A DNA stretch of 64,000 nt from Andrena cerasifolii. Its lineage: Eukaryota > Arthropoda > Insecta > Hymenoptera > Andrenidae. A program made the position numbers and the translations under genes. The stretch covers positions 11,718,001-11,782,000 of the forward strand of contig NC_135126.1 of assembly GCF_050908995.1 (NCBI RefSeq), in the 5' to 3' direction. The notes under the pieces are model-generated. The model ran no database searches. It was given only the letters and a program-made list of their open reading frames with translations, and had not been told where the DNA came from. Positions 26,172-36,897 of this stretch are shown piece by piece (positions within the stretch are counted from its first letter, which is position 1; every line of letters starts with the position of its first letter).

Positions 26172-26532
26172 CAGCTGTTTCCTTCCTAGGCGTAACAAGG
26201 GAAACAAAACACGAGGGGTTGGAGAGATAGATGGAAACGTTCATTCGATCGATGGGAAAGAGAACGATCCGTCGCTCGGCTGCCTCTCCCCTCGCGAAAA
26301 CGAATTAATTTACCGAGTAATTTTCAATATCTATCGAAAACGTCGATTCACCGCCGCCCGCCTCTTGTTCTCCTGCGTTCTTTTCCCATTGTTTGCTGCG
26401 TGTTTACCATTTCGTTCCGAGTCCCTGGGTAATCAAGAAATATGCTGCGTCCTCCGGCGTATTTTTATCAGCGAATTGTTACGGTCCCTAGCAGCGGAGC
26501 GAGACCATATTCAGGCTGCCGAGGCGAACCGG

Positions 26533-26576
26533 TGACCGATAAGAGTCAACAAACCCGCAAGTTCGATTCAATCTCG
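26533..26576 (+). repeat. Direct repeat block, copy 1
   Basis: It contains TGACCGATAAGAGT followed by CAAGTTCGATTCAATCTCG. Both motifs recur in the same order and orientation at 27024-27073 with a few changes. The repeat has no recognised function; an old local duplication is the simplest reading. Confidence 0.6.
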
Positions 26577-27023
26577 GCGGGCGCGTCTCGCCGGGGAGCG
26601 TCGGGATACGATCGGTTAATTGAAAAATTCGACGTATCCAATCCCCCACTTTAATGAGATTTTCGTTGCCGTGGATTATCGCCGACATTATCGGGCGTTT
26701 CCGGCTGACGTTGAACAGCATGGAAATGCGGGGACGTAATAAACCGTGGGGGTCCCTGGACTTTTTTCGGCTCGTTAGCAGAAATAGCGCTGTACCAATT
26801 CTCCGGCCGCCATCCGGGATAAAGTGAGCGCGGCGACAAGGGGAGTCCGTTCTCCTTTTGTGCGCTCTCTCTCTCTTATACCCATTCGCCAATTTCGTTC
26901 CAGTAAACGTAATATCGCTGAGAGGACTTCGGAGGAGAATTTTTTTTTTTTTTACCCAGGTATCGCCACCAGCTCTCGCCTCTTTGTGCTAGGACGGAGC
27001 AAGCGTAAAGAGAGGCCAAGCAA

Positions 27024-27073
27024 TGACCGATAAAAGTAGCTCCCTCAAGCAGCCCAAGTTCGATTCAATTTCG
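27024..27073 (+). repeat. Direct repeat block, copy 2
   Basis: It contains TGACCGATAAAAGT followed by CAAGTTCGATTCAATTTCG, matching copy 1 at 26533-26576. The spacing between the two motifs is 6 bp longer here. Confidence 0.6.
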
Positions 27074-29189
27074 CCAACTTTCCGTCGTCGCGCCGTGTGC
27101 CACTGCCGCGCCAAGTGCTGTCATCAAACTCGCATCCACTTTCCGACGCGAGAGAGTGAGACAGAGAGAGAGAGGGAGGAGAAGTGGCTCTGCAGCTCGG
27201 CCACCCGCGAAAATCCACTTTCCAGCTTTGAGCTCCGCTACCGAGCGATGCATCATACCCGTCGAATAAGACGGATGGGAATAATATTCGAATTAGGGAC
27301 GTCCGACGCAGCGTGCTTCGATCGCTCGCCATTATGGCCGGCGATCTTCGTACACGTGAATTATGCGACGCCGTGTTCGACAGCCCTGTACCGCGTAATA
27401 ACGCGGCGGTGGATGTTTTCCAGGGACTGCTTAAGCGGCGCGAGTAAATTGTGTAGAAAGGAGAATTCGAGGGATGTCTGGTATCAGGGTGGTGATAGAA
27501 ATCTGGTGATGCACTTGGAGCACCCGCGGGTAATAGTAAAGCGATGAAAAGCAAAGGAAATTAGCCAAGGGATTTAAATGTTACGCGTTGGGCAATTGGT
27601 TTACCGAGCACAGCTGCTTTCATTCTGTACGACGATATAATCTAATCGCTGGAAGCCACGAAAGTAGATGGGCCGGCGTCGATTCATGTCGCCGCGAGGC
27701 GATAAAATTGTCTCCCTCTGAAAGTCGGTTCCTTTCCACTCTCATCGGTGGAAAAATTGCCGTAATCGCCGGCCGTTACACCGATGGCACGACGATAAGG
27801 GTAAATTATCCTCGGATTAAAAGTGTCTCGCCCGCCGGTGTCCGACAATTTCTAAGGGATCTCGCAGGATCCACGGCGATACTCCATTTTTCTCGGTGGC
27901 CGCCACCGAAATAGGATAGAGTCACGAAGCTATTTATTAAGATCCAGCGAAGTTCGAAGCAGAAGGGAAACCGAAGCGCTCGGGGCTGGTCGGGGGCCAG
28001 AAGAAGAAGGATAACCGGTGGAGAGGCGACTTGTCTTGGGAAAGCTTAACGTTCCAACCAGAATCCAGCTAGAGAAAGCTATCAGCTCCAAGCACCATGC
28101 CCGAGGACAGTGAATCTCGCGAAGCGCACATGGAAAAAATTTAGGATACAGCTGGGCTTGTTTGCAGCGGAAAGCTTCCGAGTTATATGGAGCTTGTCCC
28201 GCGTCGAAGGAACTTCGCAGGGTGAACACGATGGCGGGATCGCGAGGATGGATCGACGGAATTAAAAGTCACGCGCCGACGACAAGCGTAATGAAGCGGA
28301 AGGCCTGGCAAGAATCACGGTCTGTCTGCCGCGAGGAGAAAGCTTCCTGTTAATATAGGATACCCTTAAATTCTCGTCCGCGGGGCGGAAGGAGAAGGTG
28401 GCGCGGCACGTTCGCGTAACGACCGTTTGGGGTCTAAATCTTGATAAACAGCTGCGAAGATTGTTAACGTTCGCCCATTATTTAGTGGAGAGGCCGAGTT
28501 CTCGCCGCTCCGGAAGACCAGAGGAAAGGAAAGAATTAGAGGGTAGACGTTGAAGGGAAGAAAGAGTTTGGATGCCGGCCAGACTCCGGTTCGGGGGCTG
28601 AATAGTCGATCGCCAAAAAGGGGGATCGTTTAGGGCTCTGTTGAGAGCCCCGCGAACGTTTTGTCGCGAGCACGATGGGAACGAATGTCTCGGTATTCTT
28701 TGCTAAAATGGACCCTAAAGCATGCCGTGCGGTTTATCAGTTGGAATAGACACTGAGCCCTGTTCATTTTAGACGACATCCTGCGACGAAGCTTCTTTTT
28801 TCTTGGCGAGGCTTAAAACGCGGATTCGACGGAGGAATTCGTCAAGTGTGCAGCCTTTGTGTAGCCGTCTACGAGTCGTGCCAAGAAGGCTGCACGAGAA
28901 ACGAGGAATATTACGGACCTTCAGCCAACAGACATATTTACCCATGGACGTAATCGTGATCCCTGCGCCACTCACTTCTGCCAACGCTCGGCTGGCTACT
29001 TTCGTGATGTCGTCACGACACTGTATCGCCCATTAACATGATAAACGGCGGTGTTTCGTTACATGGTAGTCATCAATTTCGAAAGCAAGCCATTAGACAA
29101 CAATACACCCACATGACGAATCATTGTTATCGTAACCCTGTCGTAATAACATGGTAACTAATTCGCGCAGCAGTGGCCCATTGAAATGT

Positions 29190-29935
29190 CCCTCTTTAAG
29201 GGATTATACCTAGTCAGGTGGCCGAAAAGAGACGAATGTTTGTGAATTTTCTTTTGAAGAAGCGGAAGCGTATATTTTTACAAAAAATTGCGCTTAAAAG
29301 AGCAACATGTAAAGAATATTTGGTAATTTTTTCGTAGAAAAATATTTACGTTTATAATAAAGTAACAACCGACATCCAAGAAGCATTTTTAAAAATTCGT
29401 GAGCACGGCCATTCGGAACCAGATTATCTAAAATCCAAAAACACAAAAGATTTCTTTAGTATATTAATGTATCCTTAGGTTGACGGAGAGAATTTTCCGA
29501 AATATTAATTTAAAACAACATGGCGGCTATTTAAAGCTGAAATCCTGTTTTTTTCGTGTGATTTTTGCACAAAAAATCAGGATTTCAACTTTAAATAGCC
29601 AAAATTGTTTTAAATTAACATTTCGGAAAATTTTTTCCATCAACCTGAGGATACATTAATATACTAACGAAATCTTTTTAGTTTTTTGATTTTATATAAT
29701 CTGGTTCCGAATGGCCGTGCTCACGAATTTTAAAAAATGCTTCTTGGATGTCGATTGTTACTTTATTATAAACGTAAATATTTTTCTACGAAAAAATTAC
29801 CAAATGTTCTTTAAATGTTGCTCTTTTAAGCGCAATTTTTTGTAAAAATATAAGCTTCAGCTTCTTCAAAAGAAAATTCACAAACATTCGCCTCTTTTCG
29901 GCCGCCTGAATAGGTATAACCCCATAAAAGGCCCC
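29190..29935. mobile_element. Large near-palindromic foldback element (746 bp)
   Basis: Two arms of about 370 bp are inverted copies around a centre near 29562, with a loop of only about 15 bp. The outer parts read TTATACCTAGTCAGGTGGCC on the left and TTATACCTATTCAGGCGGCC on the right when reversed. Arms match closely throughout, with scattered substitutions. There is no coding capacity. The exact ends and target duplication could not be fixed. The motif TCAGGNGGCCGA near its ends is also found, reversed, at about 41485-41515, so a diverged relative is probably present there. Confidence 0.75.
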
Positions 29936-30297
29936 AGTAATGCTATTCATACCTACTTACTTGGAGCGAGTCGAAGTGTGCTCGTTAAAAGTATCGCAAA
30001 GAGAATAACCACTCTGATTTGAAATCGATCGAACTTAACAATTCGGAAGTAACCGCGTCTCGATATTCGAAGTGTGCTGTTAAAATGCATACATTTACTG
30101 GGAAACGCTGCGCGGTAATGGAGGCGGTTCCCCTTGACCCGGAAGCGTTGATTACCCACCGAAGACTCCGCGTTAAGTACGAGTTGTTCTCGAAGAAGCA
30201 GCGACGGTAATGAAGTAAAGTTCGTGTTTCCACGTTTTATGCCGGCAAGTTCGTTTAATCACAGGCCCGTAGGAACAAAGAGGAAATGAGCACTTAC

Positions 30298-30604
30298 CGA
30301 GGAAGACGCTCTCGTCGATATCGTCGGCTTGCAGGTCGAGGTCAAGGTCGACCTCGCCGTTTGTGGGAGCCTGATGGCTCCTCTTCGCGAGGTCCATCAG
30401 CTCGGTTCGAAGATCCGGGTGGCCCGTGGCCAGAAGTTCGGCCAACAGGGTGATGTAGGACGAGTTGAGAGAAGTGGGGCTGGTAGCACGTAGACAACCG
30501 GGCAACCAGAATCCTAAGAGACCGTAGGGAACCACCGGCACCGCTCCGGTACTGACCAAGCCACCGTTCAGGAGTTCGCCGCACAACATAGGTGCAGCGA
30601 TGAC
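30298..30604 (-). CDS. Putative internal coding exon, product unknown
   Basis: An open frame on the - strand reads EVIAAPMLCGELLNGG and ends ADDIDESVFLG just before a consensus splice donor, GTAAGTG (30297 down to 30291), giving a phase-1 exon end. Its composition is protein-like and unlike the surrounding Arg/Ser-rich chance frames. It has a hydrophobic Gly/Pro/Val stretch near the start, a Leu-rich helix-like segment (SYITLLAELLATG), and an acidic tail with repeated Asp-Leu. The upstream edge is uncertain: an AG at 30605-30606 gives an acceptor before GTCATC, but its pyrimidine tract is poor. The in-frame ATG at 30589 could also be a start. An in-frame TAG just further upstream limits the exon. 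I do not recognise the protein. No partner exon was found in the window. Confidence 0.45.
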
Positions 30605-33600
30605 CTCAGCTCCTCCCTCGTGACCTTGGCAACGCCTCGATGTCGACTACCTGCGGCAACAGATCCAATAAAGATGGAATTAATCCAAGTCGGTCGTGGG
30701 ATTACGCGATTCAGCGCCGCGGGATCGGCAGCTGATTATAATCGTTTTAAATCGCCGGGGAGATCAACGCTCGCCGACGAGAGACTTTTCGTCATCGTTT
30801 CAGATTCTCCTCCACTCGATGGCCGCTATCTATGCGGGCTCTTTAAATCACAGCTGGACAAAGAGGGGGTTGCACACCGCTCGGGGAGAGAAATATTCGA
30901 AACGTGCACGGCGTTAAATTGCCCGCCCCGTGGTAGGGTCGTTACTCTTTCGGTATCCGGCCGCGAAACCGAATAATATGCCGCAACGAAAGGCGCTGCG
31001 CCGCGTTAAGAGGAAAACTTCGGGGTCATCTGCATAACAAAAGAGTCGGCATAACGCTGGACACCGAGGGGCCGGAACAATACGATCCGTGGCTCACACG
31101 TTTCTGCACAATTATCGCGAAACAGGCGCGAATTAATGTGACACGCGTTCGCGCACACGCACGCGTGCCGATGATATACGGACCTGATACGAACGGCATA
31201 ATTCGGCGGCGGAGCGCGATACTGAAAATACTTGATTCGCTTGTAGATTCACTCGCGGAGATCGATCGCCGTGCCGCGCCAAGCGGAATAGCTCTCCCGA
31301 CTCGATTTCACTGGGAAACGCACGACGGAGCAGAAAAATCTGACACTTCGCGACACGTGCTGCGATCGCGCAATTCCAGCGGCGAGGCTCGCGAAATCGA
31401 GTACCCAGCCGTCATCTCCTCTGTGTCCATCGACCTAGTTCGATCACACGGTGGGAAACTTTAGTGGCGGTGTCACTTGCGCGCGAAATTTACGGGTATT
31501 TTCGGGACAGCGAGTCGAGATGGCCGATCGAGAGAGCCGGTAATGCGGCAGCGGACCGGCGTAAATGGAGTGTGACGAAGAGAGAAACCAGAAGCGACCC
31601 AATGGGAGGAGGGACATTCCTTTGGTGCCGACCACTCGTCGCCGCGCCGCGCCGTGCTGCTCGACGTGACGTCACCGGTGATTCGCGTGGGTGTGGATAA
31701 GCCGAATGATCTCACGTTCGCCGAGCTGCACCAAGAATTTGTTGCAACCTATTTCCAGCGTTTGCAGTATCGATCTGTGCATCTGACCGTCCGCACAGCT
31801 GTTTCCAATGTAAATATCTCTTTGACTGTAGACAGGAGGAGCACAAACCTGCATCCGACAAAGGAATTTCAAATGCTGGGGCTCGTTTAGCTGAGGTACA
31901 GAAAATTGTTCCAATAAAGAGATGACTGGCGGTGGGTCAAGTAGGATCGTCAACTGTTTAACGCGATCAATTTATTCGTCGGCAGATGCAACGGAGGCGT
32001 CGCATGCAAACAAGATGCCCCAGATCGTCACGGCCCTGAAAGCAGGCACGCACTTCTTTCGTGGATCGGCGAGGTGAACCGTCACTGATCGGAGGCGAGA
32101 AATACCGAGGGAAATGATCTCCCGTTAATTCGATCGTCGACGCACGGACACCGCGACATACATATTTCATGGGCATTCGGATTACATACAACGCGAGAAA
32201 TCGCTGCAGAACTCGAGTGCCAGAACCTCCTGATCGGAATTTCCAGCGCGTGCAGAGCGCATTGGCGTAACGCCGCACAGGCGTACCGAGATCGATTATG
32301 CTTCTCGCCACAACATTTTCCAAGGATAACGTACGGCTGTAATTGCCTGTTAATCTCATCTCCATAAACGGACAGTGCCTGGGAAATCGTGATGCTATCG
32401 CCCGGGAGAGGACTGGTGAAAAATCTCCACCGCGATTCGCTCAAGAAACCTATGTCATAAAACTTTACTTCCCTGTCGTTTGAGGATGCTCATCACCGTG
32501 GAATCTTTGTTACAAACTTACGAAAGCCTGGAGATTCCACCCGCAGCGCTGCTACTCCGAAAATTACATGGCGCAGGGCGGTCATGTAACGTAATTTGCA
32601 CGGTACACGAGCAGAATACGCAGTCGATATTACAGCCACGAGGTACAGGCGCAATTTCTCGGTCGCCTTTCGTTAACGTCAGACAGAAAACGATTATATT
32701 CGGTTCGGGAACCGAGAGGAGGAAGGTTCATTGCGCTAGAGAAGGGAGCGCAGGTATCAGCAAAGTGATTTCATTTTCGAGAATCACGCGCACAGCTACG
32801 CCGCTGCGAGGCACCCAGTCCCAGATGGAGAGGCGACGTTTTATTGTGTACCATTTTTCGCGAAAAAGCACACTGTGCATAGTGCACACGCGAACGGAAT
32901 ATTCTATCAGGACGGCGGAGCGTCGCGAAGTCTTGGGATACTGACGTGACCGAGCCCGCGAATACATTCGGGAAATCGCTCCCGAATGTAACAAACGCCC
33001 CTCAGGTCGATTTATCGGGCGGACCAACACATTCCGCGCGATAAATTCATTTAATGATATCGCTATTGAACGTTAATGTGCCGTTAAGTGTACACTCCGC
33101 ATGGGACGTGCAAATTCTGATATTCTTATTCGCTGCGCCCGCTCGATATAAATCCCGATACGACGAATTTAATGCAGATATATCTCCCCTGCGACACAAT
33201 GCCCGCGCCCATTTTTCCGTTCCGAAATTTATCGGGCCTCGGCACGACAAAAGTATCCGCCTGTAAATTATTCGCGGAATAAACGTTCGCAATATTTCGC
33301 CCATAAAAGCTGCGACCTTCGATCAGCCATATTAAATATCGCACCGATTTCAGGTCTGGAAACAGGTATCGAATTGGTTAGCGGCTACGCAAATATTAAC
33401 GGTACACACCCCCGGTCCATAAAGTGTAATATTTGCACGCGCTGCTCCCCAGTGAACGCGAACGTCACAATAGTATCGAACGCTTTTATTGCCCCTGGAA
33501 AAGAATGACGAGCCCGTGCGCGGTCGCGAACGAAATTAACATTTTTTCCAAAGTTTCGGGTTGAACGGGGAGAAGAATCGGGGCGCGCGATCCAGACGTG

Positions 33601-35939
33601 CGAGATTGATAAAGGCGCGCGGTAGTAAGTCGAGGTGAATCGATAACAGGGTTGAAACAACTTACGCAGTCGAAATTACGGTGTTCGGCTCCTCTAGTTC
33701 CTTTTTGCCGTTGATTGCACGCGATTCAGGTAACGTTCATGATCGTCGAATTACACGGTTTTACCGGTGCGGATGAATCATGACCGGCTAGGAATACCGC
33801 GATACCGGTACTGACGAAGTTTGCAGATAACACCCGGGGGCACGGGCGGGGGGTTGAAGGAAGCCATCGACCAAGAGCGGCAGACGAACGGGCGCCGTGA
33901 CCACCCACCCCCGCGCGCTCCTTTTATTCAGCGGCTTATCCAAAACTGGAGCAACCCCCCGTTGCACGACTCTAGAGAGCACGAAACGTACGAGCGGCGG
34001 GCACGAGATATTCCTTCCACCTTCGCGGCCATTCATAAAACAAACCTTAAATGCCGCTTTTAACCGCTACATACGGGTTGATTTATTACGGTATCCTCGC
34101 GTTTCCACCAAAGATCTCGCGGTTCGTTTACCCCGCGGTAATAGAAAGAAATACGTCCCGCCCAACGAAATTAAAGAGCAGTCCGGTTAGACTTCTCGAG
34201 TCTATGGTTGGCTCTTAATCACCGTCCGCTTTCCGTGCACTAAATTGTAATTGCTCGCGAGACACGATGGATCATCGAAACGAACGGTGGATATGGACGA
34301 ATCTCGCCCACTGCTCGCTCGCAAATTTCAAATTTCCAAACTCACGGGAGCGTTCTACCTACGTAACTAAGAATTTCTCATGATCTTCCCCCGTCGACCC
34401 CGTTCGATTCCCCCAGGGCCGTTGAACTCCTGGTGCATTCACAAAGTAAGCTGAAGTTCGCGCAGGTCGATAGATGTATAAACGAGTCGTAAGTTTCACG
34501 GTGCAGGACTCCGTGAGCGGCCTCGGCGCGGGCACGTACACACGAGTCCTGGAGGATCGTTTCCACCCTCGTGTCTGGGTAAACATCGTCGACGCGTCGT
34601 TACCGGCTCCAATCTCGGCTGTGGCCCCGCGAAAATCCGACGGGACTCGATATCACCTGCCGGAAAATCGTGACGCCGTCGAACCGCCGCCACCGAGCGG
34701 CTCCATCACATACACGAGGCACACTCCGGGCACGATATCGCGATGCCGCCGGTTCCTGCAGACCTGCTAGCCTTCAGAGTCTACCCTTCGACCGTGGGTA
34801 GACTCCGTTTCATGAACCGCTCCGAGGCACATCCTCGGGACGCGCAAACCCACACGGAAATATCAATCGAAGTGGAATCGGAGACATCAAAGATACGGCG
34901 ATAAAATATTTGCACAGCTAAACGAGGGCGGGGGAGACCCGCGACGCATCTGGTTTTCTTCTTCGGGCGTGTCGATTCGAATCACGCGTAATATCGCGCT
35001 CCGAGGAGGGCACGAGGCGTCCCAGCAAGTGGATACGGGAGTTCCGCTGATGAGAAAGTTGAACGAATTCGCTTTTTTTTTTTATCTCGACCCGCGCCGC
35101 GTCTTTCTACGACGGCTATAGTAGAGTCGATAAGAGGCGAACGTCATTTGCTCCCCCTAACTTCCAGGAGAGAAGCGAAATCTTCTAAATCGAAGACGAG
35201 CTCCCTCGACAAGGATCCCGTCATTAAGACTTTTGATTTGAATGCAAATAGGCTGCTAGGTCCCCGTATCTGCGTGCCATCCGCCCGTTGGGATATTTTG
35301 CGCCGTAAATGGAAATAGACTTTATTTTCTCGGGGCGGGACGGTGAAGCGAGCCCCGAGCGCGATCTCGTTTCGCATCGAACTTTCGTAATCAGTTTCGC
35401 GCGGGATGATAACCGGGGATCTCTCGCCTCGCGAGAATTTCCTGATTTTTCGGGCGATTTAAGTTTTCGTACGTTCGAACGCATCCGCTCGGCCCGAGGG
35501 GCTCGCGCACGCGCTGCCAAGTAGAAACGGATCCTACCTACGCGGCCAGCCAGGTAGGGCAAGACATAATTTACTGGTTTCTGCTTGTTACACCGACCGC
35601 GCGACGCCCTGTCGCCCTGGCGTACATCGTAAAGACGACAAACTCGACGTAATTTTATCCCGTCTAGGTGCGCCTATACACACAGACGCATGGCGACGCC
35701 GGCCTTCGTCCCTTTGGCCAAATGAGATTTTACTTTCAGCTAGCTACGCGCGTTCCCTGCAACACGCGCTTAACAACACTGTACACCGATGGAAATGAAA
35801 CGGTTTATGTGACCTAACGCCTCTCCCGATCCGCTTTTCCTTCCATCCGCGTTCTCTTCTTATACAGAAACGCCGTTTCCGTAATCTAACGTTACATCCT
35901 CTTACCTCGTGGCGAAATTTTTGTTAACAAGGAAGAAGA
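30605..35939. other. GC-rich non-coding stretch, no gene seen
   Basis: No further exon was identified for the gene suggested at 30298-30604. A CRE palindrome TGACGTCA lies at 31667-31674. Open frames are short and overlapping. Confidence 0.4.
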
Positions 35940-36897
35940 CGACGCACAGTGGTCCCAAATCGCCAAAAGCATGCCAAATTTCAATTTTCGAAGTATATAG
36001 CAGCTTTTTGCTATTATAGCAGATTTGTTGTACATATATCAGTGCATCAAATTCCGTTTGAGTTTCTTAAATATATTGATTGGTTATTGAGATATAGGCT
36101 GTTAAAGTTGGCGAAATTTCATGCTCCTTAATGTCTTCAAAATGGGAGCTTGTTTAATGTGTCAGAGAAAGTTTATCTGAAAAGATCCATAGGTGAAACA
36201 GTTTACCGTTAAAGTAGATGTTATGAACATAAACTTTCCACAGAAACAAAGTAAAATATCTTTGAATTTACCCTTGTAATCCCCTTCTCAATATGTTATA
36301 AATCTAAGTCATGTTTGAATAAAACGGAAGGAAAACAAAGATGAGTGTCACCGAGTGTTACGCTGTAACAAGTTTCTTGATATAAAGTAACATGTCAAGT
36401 ACGATATCCAATTGAGAAAACTTGCGGTTTTTAAGATATTTAAATTTAAAGTGCAAAGTGTATTTAGTATACGAATAAAACAGCATTCGTTATTTCAAAC
36501 AACGCTTATAATCCATAGTTTTCTTTTATTATTTTCGACAATGTACTTCAACTACGTGACCTACTAAACGCAGAAATGTCGAGTTTTTTCACTAGGATCA
36601 GAAAAAAATAAAAATTTTTAATAATTTTTAAAAATGTTTTGAAATTAATGTCGTCATATTAAATTCGACATTCTAATTATATAGTTTTAGTAAAAAATCG
36701 GAACAATTTTCACAAAAATTAACTTGAAAACGACATTTATACCAGTGATATTAGAACCTCCATTTGGTTTTTTGCAATTTTAACTACAGATTCGTAATCA
36801 ACGACCCCGAAACCCCCCGAGCACCGATTTCTGACTAAATTGAAGTACGTTTTGAGGGGTTTGCCGCTTTTTAGCGCTTTGGAACCACTGTGCGATG
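35940..36897. mobile_element. Transib-type non-autonomous element
   Basis: The element spans 35945-36892 (948 bp). The left end starts CACAGTGGTCCCAAATCGCC and the right end, reversed, starts CACAGTGGTTCCAAAGCGCT. The heptamer is perfect on both sides. Flanks are CGACG (35940-35944) and CGATG (36893-36897), a 5-bp duplication with one change. The AT-rich interior has no credible transposase. The CACAGTGGTYC start is shared with the element at 19964-20503, so these two may be related subfamilies. Confidence 0.82.

Larger units (their letters stand above)
26172..29189. other. GC-rich non-coding stretch with a duplicated block
   Basis: No gene recognised. It holds two related blocks, 26533-26576 and 27024-27073 (listed separately), and a run of about 14 T at 26940-26953. 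The open frames near 28769-29036 on both strands show no family motif. Confidence 0.4.

Noticed and set aside
28769..29036. Opposed open frames that looked like a possible transposase piece
   Set aside because: Neither translation showed a recognisable transposase or protein motif, and no inverted ends were found.
32855..32895. CACTGTG-like words near 32870 as a further Transib end
   Set aside because: No partner inverted repeat or 5-bp duplication was found.
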